DNA of 64,000 bases from the NCBI RefSeq assembly GCF_947504215.1, contig NZ_CANNGO010000001.1, positions 992,001 to 1,056,000 on the forward strand, in the 5' to 3' direction. The notes beneath the pieces were generated by a model. That model did not search any database. It saw only the letters and a program-made list of their open reading frames with translations, and was not told where the DNA came from. This DNA comes from an uncultured Ruegeria sp. (lineage in GTDB: Bacteria; Pseudomonadota; Alphaproteobacteria; Rhodobacterales; Rhodobacteraceae). Below are positions 18,770-27,747 of the stretch, in pieces (within the stretch, counting starts at the first letter, position 1; each line of letters opens with the position of its first letter). Position numbers and translations under genes: made by a program.

Positions 18770-19422
18770 TCCTCTGTGGCCTGTGGGCCATAGCTGGAGA
18801 ACGACTCTGCAGTCTTCTCTATGTCTGCTTCGCTTAGGACATGCGGCGTGCCTAAAAGGAGGCTGTGATAATACTGGCTGGCCAATTGTTCCAATTCACC
18901 GGCCAACCACATCGCGCGGGCCATGTTCGGTCCAGTTACGACCATACCGTGATTTGCCATCAGGCAACCGGCACTGCCATTCATTGCCTCCAGAACCATC
19001 TTCGACAGATCATCTGTACCAAATGTTGTGTAGTCAGAGCATTTGATTTCAGTGGTACCGAAGGCTGCAATCATATAGTGGACCGCCGGAATAGGCTTGC
19101 GTAGGATCGACAAGATGGTAGCGAATGGAGCGTGGGTGTGCACGACCGCGCCAGCATCTTCGCGCGAAGCAAGGATGCCGCGGTGAAAACGCCATTCAGT
19201 CGAGGGCCTGCATGGCCCGTCCCACGCGCCTGTCTCGTCATCGATGGCAATTTTGGCAACTTGGTCGGGCGACATTTGCGCGCTGGGAATACCTGAAGGC
19301 GTGATCAACATGTGATCTCCGCAACGGGCCGAGACGTTGCCTGATGCGCCTCTGTTCATCCCTTCCAGGCTCAATTCCTGATAGGCGGCAACGACTTCGG
19401 CCCGGATTTCGGTCTCATTCAT
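18766..19422 (-). CDS. Class II aldolase/adducin family protein (FucA-like)
   Basis: A 218-residue zinc-dependent aldolase-type protein. SGNVSAR, TPSGIP and VVHTHAPFA (zinc histidines at about 97 and 99) and the later ANHGMVV supply the metal site of L-fuculose-phosphate aldolase, ribulose-phosphate epimerase and 3-oxo-tetronate-4-phosphate decarboxylase relatives. It would cleave or decarboxylate a phosphorylated sugar acid. The broken gene follows directly. An IS3 remnant separates it from uxuA, so whether it belongs to the uronate operon or is a stranded fragment is unclear. Confidence 0.75.
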   Translation of the reverse strand: MNETEIRAEVVAAYQELSLEGMNRGASGNVSARCGDHMLITPSGIPSAQMSPDQVAKIAIDDETGAWDGPCRPSTEWRFHRGILASREDAGAVVHTHAPFATILSILRKPIPAVHYMIAAFGTTEIKCSDYTTFGTDDLSKMVLEAMNGSAGCLMANHGMVVTGPNMARAMWLAGELEQLASQYYHSLLLGTPHVLSEADIEKTAESFSSYGPQATEE

Positions 19423-19627
19423 ATGCTAGGCTCCACAAAAGTTGTTCAAAGGATTTCCCGTGATGTAGCTTACATCCTCGGCAAGAACTTGGGCAGCGTA
19501 TAGTGCGGCCCGTGCCGAGGCGCTCGCGATCTAAGGGGTCACTGTCACGTTATCGATTAGAAGCAATGACCAAACGGGCGCGTGGATTCGACAGAGAATG
19601 TCTCGCGCATATGATCGGGCCCATGTC

Positions 19628-19735
19628 GGTCACAAGCCGCGCTTGCTCAGCGACAACAGCCCCGACTAAGTCTCGGGCGATCTGGCTAAATGGTTGCAGG
19701 GCAAAGGCATGAAACACACGCGCTGCGCGCCCTAC
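19628..19735 (+). pseudogene. IS3-family transposase (OrfB) remnant
   Basis: A plus-strand frame reads GHKPRLLSDNSPD, a stop codon, then VSGDLAKWLQGKGMKHTRCA and PY. This matches the integrase core around the second catalytic aspartate of IS3-group transposases (LLSDNG...GKGMKHTRGAPYHPQT). Homology ends at the PY, so the rest is deleted. No terminal repeats were found. The remaining bases of the 19423-19851 gap hold nothing else I recognise. Confidence 0.75.
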
Positions 19736-19851
19736 ATGATTGTGGTGCGACATTCAGGCTTTCCATCAAATCAGGCAATTGGTCTTATCTGTCCGGAAGG
19801 GCAGACGCTCGCCAATAACCTGCGAATTTAGGCACTAAACCCAAATAAGGT

Positions 19852-21048
19852 CTAACTACAGCCATGTATAACGCCGCGCAGTTCAGCGAGGCCGCGCATC
19901 CTGCCTACTAATGGATAACCAGGCTGTGACGGACGTGTGAGATCGCTCAGTAGGGCGTGGCCGTGGTCCGGTCGCATGGGGATCTCATAATCTGACCGTC
20001 CCTGATTTCGGCGCCGTTGCTCCTCGGCCAACAAGGCGCGGATTGTTGCAACCATATCGGTGTCTCCGGCCAGATGTTCAGACTCGGAAAAACTGTGGCA
20101 ATTGTTGTCGCTTGGACCGTCGCGCATAGTATTGCGAAGATGTACAAAGTGGATGCGATGGCCAAGCTGAGCAATGAAAGCCACAGGGTCGAACTCTGTA
20201 TCAACACCCAATGAACCGGTGCATAGAGTTACCCCATTTGCTGGGCGGTCGACCGCATCCAACACGGTGACGTAATCACTTTGCGACGACATGACCCTAG
20301 GCAGCCCAAGCAAAGGAAACGGCGGGTCATCGGGGTGGCAACATAACCGGATGCCGAGGTCTTCAGCCGTCGGGATTACCTCGGACAGGAAATCAACCAG
20401 ATTGGACCGGAGCATTTCAGGTGTCACACCGATATATGCGTCGAGGTTACGTTTCACGTCCGCAAGAGACCAATTGTCGTTCGCCCCTGGCAAACCAGCG
20501 ACGATATTGTTCGACAACTTCAGGCGATCTCCGTCGCCCAGATTTACAAACCGGGCCTGTGCAGCTTCTACGATCTCGGTTGAATAGTCTTGCTCTGCGC
20601 CTTTCCTGCATAGGATGAAACAATCGAATACGATAAAATCCAAGAGATCAAATCGCATCGCGTGCCCACCATGTGGAAGCGCATAGCTTAGGTCTGTCCG
20701 CGTCCAATCCAGTACAGGCATGAAGTTATAGCAGACCGTGTAAATGCCGCACTCGGCCAAATTGCAAAGCGTTTCCTTGTAGGTTTCAAGGTGATGGCTA
20801 ACCGGTCCGGTTTGCGATTTAATTGCTTCAGACACCGGCACGCTTTCAACGACATCCCAAGTCAACCCAGATGGAACGCCTCCGGGCTTTTCTATCTGTT
20901 GCTGCCGCTCTTTGATGTGCTCGACGGACCAAACCTCTCCTGTCGGAATATGGTGCAAGGCTGAGACGATTCCGGTTGCGCCGGTTTGCCTGATTTCGCC
21001 AATCGAAATAGCATCGGAAGGGCCAAACCACCGCCAGGTCTGTTTCAT
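19852..21048 (-). CDS. uxuA: Mannonate dehydratase
   Basis: A 398-residue TIM-barrel enzyme that dehydrates D-mannonate to 2-keto-3-deoxy-D-gluconate (KDG) with Mn2+ in the cytosol. WRWFGPSDAISIGEIRQTGA at the start, CCHPDDPPFPLLGLPRV with the metal-binding histidine, HFVHLRN, and MRPDHGHALL are all UxuA landmarks. Length matches the family. It lies 31 bases after kdgK at the tail of the TRAP-SDR-KdgF-KdgK run, so it feeds the same KDG pool. No uxuB/fructuronate reductase is labelled here, though one SDR lies upstream. Confidence 0.93.
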   Translation of the reverse strand: MKQTWRWFGPSDAISIGEIRQTGATGIVSALHHIPTGEVWSVEHIKERQQQIEKPGGVPSGLTWDVVESVPVSEAIKSQTGPVSHHLETYKETLCNLAECGIYTVCYNFMPVLDWTRTDLSYALPHGGHAMRFDLLDFIVFDCFILCRKGAEQDYSTEIVEAAQARFVNLGDGDRLKLSNNIVAGLPGANDNWSLADVKRNLDAYIGVTPEMLRSNLVDFLSEVIPTAEDLGIRLCCHPDDPPFPLLGLPRVMSSQSDYVTVLDAVDRPANGVTLCTGSLGVDTEFDPVAFIAQLGHRIHFVHLRNTMRDGPSDNNCHSFSESEHLAGDTDMVATIRALLAEEQRRRNQGRSDYEIPMRPDHGHALLSDLTRPSQPGYPLVGRMRGLAELRGVIHGCS

Positions 21049-21079
21049 GGTCTTGCTCTTTGATCATACGGGGTCACCA

Positions 21080-21997
21080 TCATGCCTCATCTTTCCCAAA
21101 ATTTACACTGACAGGAACGAGCGCGCCTTTGTGTCGGACGACATGGCTTGCAAGGCGACATCCTCGACGTATCCCGGCACTTAAATCATCGTGCCTTAAA
21201 ACGCTTGCCAATACGCCAGCATTAAAACTGTCCCCTGCCGCAGTGGTATCGACAACGCCTGTTACTGGATCAACGTCCACCACCCCGCGTTGACCATCTT
21301 TCTGAAAGACCACTGGCTGAGCGCTGTTTTTGACGACAATCTGATCCACCCCAATCTCAGCATATCGGTTCAGCGTTGCAATTGAATCGCGATCCCCGAA
21401 CCACTCGGCTTCATCATCGTATGATGGCAGAACGATATCAGATTGTGACGCAGCCATCATAATCGTGTCTGTCATTTCTTGCGGCGTAGACCAAAGCCGC
21501 GGTCTCAGGTTCGTGTCGAAGGCAACAGTCATTCCGTGCGCTCGAGCATGACGCAATGCACCAAACAGCTTTTCGCGTGATGGTTGATCGAGAATGGCGA
21601 GGGTTATTCCAGACAAGTAGATTAAGTCTGCGTCGCCAATTGCCCGTCCAAGTCCAATCTCGTCGACCGCGAGTTGTCTGGCTGCGGAGTCGCTGCGCCA
21701 ATAGGAAAAACTGCGCTCACCATTGGTGAGATGGATCATATATAGCCCAACTGTTTTGCCTGCGATGACCTGGACGTGCGTATCGCAAATCCGACTGTCC
21801 TTTATAAACGTCCGCATATCCTGCGAAATCGCATCGTCTCCGACAGCGGTCAGATAACTGACGTCGATATCTGATGCGACCTGTGCAAGATACCACGCCG
21901 TGTTGAAGGTATCGCCCGCAAAACCAAGCTTGAACTCACCGCCCCGATCAGACGGGGCAAGTTCTGCCATGCACTCCCCGATTGCCAAGAAACGCAT
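21080..21997 (-). CDS. kdgK: 2-keto-3-deoxygluconate kinase (PfkB family)
   Basis: A 305-residue ribokinase-fold kinase. RFLAIGECMAEL opens the protein, as in KDG kinases, and the PfkB signature DTTAAGDSFNAG near the C-terminus contains the catalytic aspartate. It would phosphorylate KDG to KDPG for Entner-Doudoroff cleavage. The ATG at 21997 is chosen because the upstream extension overlaps the preceding cupin gene, whose stop lies five bases away. Context between uxuA and KdgF supports KDG rather than another sugar. Confidence 0.85.
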   Translation of the reverse strand: MRFLAIGECMAELAPSDRGGEFKLGFAGDTFNTAWYLAQVASDIDVSYLTAVGDDAISQDMRTFIKDSRICDTHVQVIAGKTVGLYMIHLTNGERSFSYWRSDSAARQLAVDEIGLGRAIGDADLIYLSGITLAILDQPSREKLFGALRHARAHGMTVAFDTNLRPRLWSTPQEMTDTIMMAASQSDIVLPSYDDEAEWFGDRDSIATLNRYAEIGVDQIVVKNSAQPVVFQKDGQRGVVDVDPVTGVVDTTAAGDSFNAGVLASVLRHDDLSAGIRRGCRLASHVVRHKGALVPVSVNFGKDEA

Positions 21998-22002
21998 GTC
22001 AG

Positions 22003-22314
22003 TTACAGAAAATCGTCGCGACGGGGTGTGAAGCTGTCGACCAATGTACCGGGCTCCAGGCATATGCAGCCATGGGTTTGGCCTGACGGGATGACAAAGC
22101 TGTCACCGGGGCCAAACTCTTGTTCGCGTTCACCAAGTGTGAAACGAAATCGTCCACTCTCGACATAGGTCGCCTGAACATGCGGATGGCTGTGAAGGGC
22201 ACCAATCGCCCCGGCCGCCTGAAACCGGAAGGCGACAACCATGATCTCCGAATGATCAGAAAGGACCTGCCGCGTGACATGCTCACCGGTGGAGACGATC
22301 GGGAAATGGGACAC
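22003..22314 (-). CDS. kdgF: KdgF-like cupin, unsaturated uronate linearisation
   Basis: A 103-residue single cupin domain. HSHPHVQ (H41, H43, Q48) and H81 are arranged like the metal ligands of KdgF. D93, F95 and R99 in VDSFTPRRDDF align with the active-site residues I recall for that enzyme. KdgF opens 4,5-unsaturated mono-uronates from pectin or alginate lysis to the linear ketouronate. The location between an SDR and KDG kinase is exactly where this step is needed. The start has a purine-rich site (AAAAGGAGAGAACC) upstream. Confidence 0.75.
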   Translation of the reverse strand: MSHFPIVSTGEHVTRQVLSDHSEIMVVAFRFQAAGAIGALHSHPHVQATYVESGRFRFTLGEREQEFGPGDSFVIPSGQTHGCICLEPGTLVDSFTPRRDDFL

Positions 22315-22332
22315 AGGTTCTCTCCTTTTCTA

Positions 22333-23076
22333 TTAGGAAAATAGCATGCCACCGTTGAGATCAATATTTGCGCCCGTGATGAAAGCACTGTCCTCGCAGG
22401 CCAGGAATAGAACCAGGTTCGCTGCATCATCCACATGACCTTGACGCTTTAGCGGCGCGTTGGCTTCAAAGCCGCGACGACCTGCGTCAGGCGTGTGAAC
22501 GTTGTGAAAATCGGTGTCGATCATACCAGGGCAAAGCGCATTTACGCGAATGTCGGGGCCGACTTCCTTTGCCAATCCGCGCGTCATGGTCATGACCGCG
22601 CCTTTGGCAGTGGCATAGGCGACGGCGCCCGGCCCACCACCATCGCGCCCGGCTTGACTGGCGAGATTCACAATGGTTCCTGACGTCATCCTGGCCAGGC
22701 AGGCCTGCGTCATCAGGAATGTACTGGTCAGATTCAGACTCATCACGGCGTCCCAATGCTCGACGGACATTTCCGCAATTGTTTTGCGAGCAATCAGACC
22801 GCCCGCGTTGTTGACCAGAATGTCGACGCCTCCAAAGACTTTGACGGTGCGATACACCAGCGCGTCAACATCCGCTCTCTTGTTCAGGTCTCCTTGCAAG
22901 GCGATCGCCTTACCGCCATTGGCTTCGATTGCAGCGACGGTTTCGTCCGCGCCATTCGAGCTGGAAAAGTAGTTAATCGCAACATTTGCGCCTTCAGAGG
23001 CGAGCTTGAGTGCAACGGCGCGACCAATATCACGGCCTCCCCCGGTCACGATGGCGGTTTTACCTGCAAGTTTCAT
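22333..23076 (-). CDS. SDR oxidoreductase, probable ketouronate reductase
   Basis: A 247-residue classical short-chain dehydrogenase. The NAD(P) loop TGGGRDIGRA is at 11-20, NNAG at 89-92, with catalytic S140, Y154 and K158 (YATAK). In alginate and pectin pathways SDRs reduce 4-deoxy-5-hexosulose uronate or 5-keto-deoxyuronate to KDG, and its place upstream of KdgF and KdgK fits that step. A fructuronate reductase role feeding UxuA is the main alternative. The sequence alone does not decide. Confidence 0.8.
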   Translation of the reverse strand: MKLAGKTAIVTGGGRDIGRAVALKLASEGANVAINYFSSSNGADETVAAIEANGGKAIALQGDLNKRADVDALVYRTVKVFGGVDILVNNAGGLIARKTIAEMSVEHWDAVMSLNLTSTFLMTQACLARMTSGTIVNLASQAGRDGGGPGAVAYATAKGAVMTMTRGLAKEVGPDIRVNALCPGMIDTDFHNVHTPDAGRRGFEANAPLKRQGHVDDAANLVLFLACEDSAFITGANIDLNGGMLFS

Positions 23077-23173
23077 CTTGGTCCTTCCTGTAGCGAAGCG
23101 CCCAGCTTCGCATTTGTCATTGGTTTAAGTTGGCTGCCTTCGGAATGCGCTCATAGCGCAAAGGGAGGAGCCA

Positions 23174-24484
23174 CTAACGGAATGCCCCCGGCATAAGTGC
23201 CTTTGGGAGCCACAGAATGATTTCGGGAAATGCCGCCAGCAGAATGAGAATGACCAGCATTGGGGCAAGGATGAGCACAACCTCTTTCAGGACTTGCACA
23301 ACGTTTAGGCCGCCGATCGCTGCAGAGATTAGCAAACACAAGCCGTAGGGCGGCGTCACGAGCCCGAAAGCAAGCGAGACGATACCGATGATGGCGAAGG
23401 CGATTGGATCAACCCCACCCGCTTGGGCCACAGGCATCAGAACCGTGCCAAGAATGATGATCGTCGGGATTGCGTCGATGAACAGGCCAAAGAGGAGAAA
23501 CAGCAGGGCAATCAACAGTGCTGTTCCAAAAGCGCCGAACTCCCACGCGGTCAAGACGCCGACGATAAGACGCGGCGCATCGTAGAAGGACAGTAGCCAG
23601 CCGAATGCCGACGCGGTGCCGATTGCAAACAGCGAAATGGCTGCAAATCGCGCCGTGTCATAGAGGATGAAGCCCAAGTCTTTGGGTGTGACGGTCCGAT
23701 AGACAAACATGCCCAAGATCAGCGCATATCCCGCTGCGATGATTGCGCTTTCAGTTGGTGTGACGAGCCCACCTACGATCCCCCCAATCACAAAAACCGG
23801 CGTCAAAAGGGCCAGCGCGGCCCCCTTCCACGCGGCCCAAAACTCACCCCAGTTCGGCGTCGCCGTCACCGGGTAGTTGCGGGCTTTTGCAAAGCCATAG
23901 ACCGTAGCCATCAAGGCGAGGCCGATCATCAGACCCGGAATTGCACCACCCAGAAACAACGCGCCAACAGAGACCTGCATGACACCGCCCCAGACGATCA
24001 TCAGGATCGACGGCGGGATGATGACCCCCATCACAGAAGAGCACGCGGTAATGGCCACGGCAAACCGTGTATCGTATCCCTCTTTCTGCATGGCAGGGAT
24101 CAGGATTTTTCCGATACCTGCCGCATCTGCTGTGGAAGATCCGGAGATACCTGCAAACAGCATCGACACAGCGACATTCACATGGCCCAATCCGCCGGGC
24201 ATCCAACCGGTCAGCACACGGGCCAGTTCGATCAGCCGGTCGGTTACCTTGCCGGAATTCATCAGGTTGGCTGCCAGTAAAAAAAATGGAACGGCCAACA
24301 GGATGAAGGAGTTATAGGATTGGAACATCCGATCCAGCACAATGAACGGCGTCAGCCGCAATTCAAGCAGTACAACCGGAAGAGTCGCCAACCCCAATGC
24401 GAATGCCACTGGGATGCGGATAAAAATCAGCACCAGAAAGCCAGCAATGAGCATCGTGGCGGCAGTTGCAGTATCGAGGATCAT
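23174..24484 (-). CDS. dctM: TRAP transporter large membrane subunit
   Basis: A 436-residue DctM-type protein with about 12 hydrophobic segments, forming the sodium-driven translocation channel of a TRAP transporter. Characteristic stretches are FAGISGSSTADAAGIGKILIP (about 112-131) and IPPSILMIVWG. Its start overlaps the dctQ stop by four bases. A 97-base gap separates it from the downstream SDR gene; a shared operon is likely. Context suggests an uronate or unsaturated oligo-uronate as cargo. Confidence 0.92.
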   Translation of the reverse strand: MILDTATAATMLIAGFLVLIFIRIPVAFALGLATLPVVLLELRLTPFIVLDRMFQSYNSFILLAVPFFLLAANLMNSGKVTDRLIELARVLTGWMPGGLGHVNVAVSMLFAGISGSSTADAAGIGKILIPAMQKEGYDTRFAVAITACSSVMGVIIPPSILMIVWGGVMQVSVGALFLGGAIPGLMIGLALMATVYGFAKARNYPVTATPNWGEFWAAWKGAALALLTPVFVIGGIVGGLVTPTESAIIAAGYALILGMFVYRTVTPKDLGFILYDTARFAAISLFAIGTASAFGWLLSFYDAPRLIVGVLTAWEFGAFGTALLIALLFLLFGLFIDAIPTIIILGTVLMPVAQAGGVDPIAFAIIGIVSLAFGLVTPPYGLCLLISAAIGGLNVVQVLKEVVLILAPMLVILILLAAFPEIILWLPKALMPGAFR

Positions 24485-24975
24485 GCCTGGTTGCTCTCTC
24501 GGTCAAGATACTGAGCGACGGCTTCGGACAGCCGGTAACCCGACAAGAGAAACCAAAACCCTCCGGCAATCGGGACCGAGATGTGAGTAATCGCAAGATT
24601 GGCGCGCATCATTACGGACCGCTGGTTGCCCCCAAATTCGGTGTATTCGATGCCATAAAACAGGAAGAAAGCCCCAAAAATCATGATGGCAACGTGTACA
24701 ATGCCGTCTTGAAGCAAACGTGGCAGCGGTCTCATCGCATTCCGGGTGATCCGAACGTCGAAATGCGTGCCGTCCCAGACAGCAACAATCGACCCGATCA
24801 TCACGATCCAGACGAACAGGAACGTCGCCAGCTCTTCGGTCCAAAGGTAAGTTGGGATCAAACCGGTGTAGCGAGAAACAACTTGCATCGCGACCGGGAT
24901 GGCGAGTGTGCCCATCATCACACCAAGCAATATGCGAAGCCCAGCGCAGAACTTATCCAGATATTTTCCAAGCAT
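24481..24975 (-). CDS. dctQ: TRAP transporter small membrane subunit
   Basis: A 164-residue protein with four predicted membrane helices (about 10-32, 45-65, 85-105 and 125-150). The segment IPTYLWTEELATFLFVWIVM is the hallmark of DctQ proteins. It joins the large subunit and the binding protein in the inner membrane. It lies between the dctP and dctM genes. Confidence 0.9.
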   Translation of the reverse strand: MLGKYLDKFCAGLRILLGVMMGTLAIPVAMQVVSRYTGLIPTYLWTEELATFLFVWIVMIGSIVAVWDGTHFDVRITRNAMRPLPRLLQDGIVHVAIMIFGAFFLFYGIEYTEFGGNQRSVMMRANLAITHISVPIAGGFWFLLSGYRLSEAVAQYLDRESNQA

Positions 24976-25026
24976 GTTCCGCCCTACTCCGCAATGTGAC
25001 GCGTCAAGCGCATCTGAAATTATGCC

Positions 25027-25058
25027 GACAGGCGAGCTTGATGACTCACCCGCCCGTC
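25027..25058 (-). other. Stem-loop between dctP and dctQ
   Basis: GACAGGCG (25027-25034) and CGCCCGTC (25051-25058) pair with one mismatch around a 16-base loop. It sits in the gap after the binding-protein gene and parallels clearer stem-loops after other binding-protein genes in this window. Confidence 0.3.
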
Positions 25059-25068
25059 AGCTGGGAGA

Positions 25069-26052
25069 TTACATTCCGCGAACGTTGTTGAGCAGTTCTG
25101 TAGCGCCCAGCTCTTCAGCATAGGCGTCTTGGACCGGCTGAACCAATTCCAGCATTTTCTCGCGGCCCTCGAACTCGTGCACTTCGATCTGACCTGCGTC
25201 GATCATCGCCTGAAGCTTTTCACCGTCCTGACCGCTCTCTAGCGCGCGACCGAATGCACCGGCTTCAGCGCCAGCTTCCATGATAGCTGCCTGCAGGTCC
25301 GCTGGCAGTTCATCGAAGATTTTCGCTGACATCACAATTGGGCGTACAGTGATCGTGTGCTGGGTCAATGAAACATGCGGCGCGACTTCGTAGAACTTCA
25401 GGTTCTGGATCGAGGCCGCTTCATTTTCGAACCCGGCAATAACGCCTGTTTGGATTGCGTTATAGACTTCGTTGTAGGCGATGGCAGATGGTGCCGCACC
25501 AACAGCTGAGAAAGTCTGCGCTTGAATCGGCGCCCCCATGACGCGCATACGGTGTCCTGCAAGCTCTTCCATGTTTGTGATGGGCTCGGCAGAAGCGAGA
25601 TTGCGTACTCCACCACCGTGATACCCGACGATCACAATGCCCGCGGCTTCACGCAGATCATCCTCAAGAGGTTTCAGTGCATCCGATGAAAGCACGGCAT
25701 CCCAGTGTTCAAGATCGCGGAACAGGAAAGGCATATCCATCAATGGAATGGACTCTGAAAAGACGGCCATGTTGGACGGGGCCAGGATCGTGTAATCTAC
25801 CGCGACACCTTGGTTGAGGTAGGTTACATAGTCGGATTCGACCCCAAGCTCACCATTCAGCCGAAGATCAAACTCGACCTCACCATCGTAATTCTCGGCG
25901 ACCAACCGTTCAAACTCGCGCAGTGTCTTGGTGAACGCATGCTCTTCATCAAACATGCTTGCGCCGCGCAGCGTGACATCAGCCTGCGCGGTCGAAATCC
26001 CGCTTAGCAAAACAGCCGTCGCAGCCATCGTCTTAAGTGAAAAATTGAACAT
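25069..26052 (-). CDS. dctP: TRAP transporter solute-binding protein
   Basis: A 327-residue periplasmic DctP-type protein. A signal peptide (1-25) ends at AQA before DVTLRGASMF. The mid-region has GHRMRVMGAP and YNEVYNAIQTGVI, conserved in the family, with the arginine that usually contacts the ligand carboxylate. The ATG at 26052 has GGGAGGA five bases upstream; the longer upstream frame has no site. It is the first gene of the uronate operon and faces the divergent GntR gene across 340 bases. Confidence 0.92.
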   Translation of the reverse strand: MFNFSLKTMAATAVLLSGISTAQADVTLRGASMFDEEHAFTKTLREFERLVAENYDGEVEFDLRLNGELGVESDYVTYLNQGVAVDYTILAPSNMAVFSESIPLMDMPFLFRDLEHWDAVLSSDALKPLEDDLREAAGIVIVGYHGGGVRNLASAEPITNMEELAGHRMRVMGAPIQAQTFSAVGAAPSAIAYNEVYNAIQTGVIAGFENEAASIQNLKFYEVAPHVSLTQHTITVRPIVMSAKIFDELPADLQAAIMEAGAEAGAFGRALESGQDGEKLQAMIDAGQIEVHEFEGREKMLELVQPVQDAYAEELGATELLNNVRGM

Positions 26053-26236
26053 TATATCCTCCCAGATCAAGTTCAGGTCTTGTTTTCTTCCAGTCGTCTC
26101 TGACTGGCGATCGTGTTCGAAACCTTGCAAGCGGCCATGCCAGATCAGTCTTCGCCCAAATCTGGATGATCTGATGCCCTCCCAGCTAGCACGATTGCTC
26201 CGCCCTCGTTCATGGGCATACACAACACGAAAACTG

Positions 26237-26325
26237 GGATACTAGTCAACATAAATTCCGTAGAATTTTTCAAGTCAGTTAGAATTCACCATATAAAACA
26301 GTAAACGTTATGTCTCCTAGTATCC
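26237..26325. promoter_or_regulatory. Paired GGATACTAG half-sites in the dctP-gntR gap
   Basis: GGATACTAGT at 26237-26246 and CTAGTATCC at 26317-26325 are inverted copies about 70 bases apart, on either side of an AT-rich stretch. The spacing and symmetry suggest two operators for the adjacent GntR protein, perhaps with looping. No other structure was seen in the 26053-26392 gap. Confidence 0.5.
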
Positions 26326-26392
26326 TAATTTACTCTGTTATTTCTCTCATTTATCTGCCAAACTGGTGCTAAGCAGAGGTTGGAAAAAACAA

Positions 26393-27073
26393 ATGGCAGC
26401 ATTGGGAACCCTTGAGCGCACGACGAGTAGCGATGTCGTCTTTGACGAACTGTTTGGACAGATTACCCGGCTGGAGTTGCTTCCAGGGACAAAGATATCC
26501 GAAGCGGATGTCGCGAAATCATTCGGATTTTCACGTCAACCTGTGCGAGAGGCTTTCACACGGCTTGCCAACCTCAATCTTCTTTTGGTTCGACCCCAAC
26601 GGGCAACAGTTGTTCGGCCGTTCTCAAGGCAGTTAATCGCAAATGCCCGCTTTGTGCGGTCAGCGGTCGAGTTGGAAGTCATTCGTGCTGCGGCGTCAGA
26701 TCGCGACAAGTCGGTAGATACAGCGTTAAAAGCCAACCTACGTGAGCAGGCCACTTCAATCTCATCAGAAGATGTCAGTTTGTTCCATGATCTGGACTAC
26801 CAGTTTCACAAACTACTTTGCGCTTCGGCCAAACAAGCGTTCGCGTTTGAAATCATAGCCGAGAATAAGGCGCAGGTTGATCGCCTTTGCATGCTGGCGT
26901 TGACCAGCAAAGAAGCAATGAGTGTTTTGTACCAAGATCATCAATCTCTTTTGCAGGCCCTATTCAGCGGGGATGCGCAAACAGCCGATCAAGTCCTTCG
27001 CACGCATCTTGACCGTTTGACACCGACGATCCAGGCGATTTACACGACCCACAACGCTTACTTTGATGAGTAG
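26393..27073 (+). CDS. GntR family regulator (FCD type), uronate operon
   Basis: A 226-residue protein with an N-terminal winged helix (SSDVVFDELFGQITRLELLP then VAKSFGFSRQPVREAFTRLA) and an FCD ligand domain, whose histidines (FHDLDYQFHKLL, DHQSLLQAL) usually bind a metal and a carboxylate. UxuR and related uronate regulators share this fold. I chose the ATG at 26393; a GTG at 26366 is the alternative. Divergent to dctP, it is the likely repressor of the uronate genes. Confidence 0.88.
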   Translation: MAALGTLERTTSSDVVFDELFGQITRLELLPGTKISEADVAKSFGFSRQPVREAFTRLANLNLLLVRPQRATVVRPFSRQLIANARFVRSAVELEVIRAAASDRDKSVDTALKANLREQATSISSEDVSLFHDLDYQFHKLLCASAKQAFAFEIIAENKAQVDRLCMLALTSKEAMSVLYQDHQSLLQALFSGDAQTADQVLRTHLDRLTPTIQAIYTTHNAYFDE

Positions 27074-27222
27074 CAAACCTGTTTTAGGCGGCTTCTTTTG
27101 TGTCTTACTACTCTGCTGTTCAAAGTAGAAACCGGTTCTGCTTGAAACGATCTCTGGTTGAGCAAGTCGGCTCGGCTGCGCGTCGCCGGCGTCTCCGCTT
27201 CAAGCGGTCCAAAAGCCGTCAT

Positions 27223-27502
27223 TGGCTCAGGTGCGAAGAAGGCCTGCAACTCCCTCAGCAACACAAGGGCAGCTCGATCATTCGGCCCTGACCGCAACAT
27301 CCCAATCACATCTGGAGCGTCGATTGTATTCACACAAGCTGAGTAACAGACGTTCCTACAAGATGCTCACGGTGTTGGAGAGTACACATGCGAGGCTTTA
27401 TCCGTGGCGGTCAAACAGAAGATGAACAAGGCAGATGTGCTGGATGCAATATACCGATTGCTCCCGCAGCGAGGAAAACCCGAATGCATTCGTTCGGAAA
27501 AT
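27223..27502 (+). pseudogene. IS3-family transposase (OrfB) remnant with frameshifts
   Basis: Pieces in three plus-strand frames together read as one IS3-type transposase. They are WLRCEEGLQLPQQHKGSSII, then PQHPNHIWSVDCIHT, then KLSNRRSYKMLTVLE, then CEALSVAVKQKMNKADVLDA and RLLPQRGKPECIRSEN. This spans the start of the DDE integrase core (WSVDF and MLTVLDEYTREAL in intact relatives). At least two frameshifts and one internal stop inactivate it. The rest of the 27074-27747 gap shows no gene I can support. Confidence 0.75.
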
Positions 27503-27747
27503 CGCTCACCCAAGGAGCCACGAAGGCGTTTGTGTTGAATGCGAAGGCAAGCAAACTACTAGGTCATTGCATCTGCAAGCATATATGGCGGCGCCGCCAG
27601 CCCCCCGGAACGAATTTGGCAAGCCCGTCACTCGGTGCGACTGTCAAACATGACCGAAGCTCGCAACGAAGCGCCAATTCGCTGCGATTACTCCGGTGGC
27701 CACTTTCGGGCGCCCAACCTGTAGCAAGAGCAATCAGACCCTATGTT

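Noticed and set aside
27058..27333. Minus-strand frame of 91 codons
   Set aside because: It overlaps the recognisable IS3 transposase remnant on the other strand and has no supporting features.
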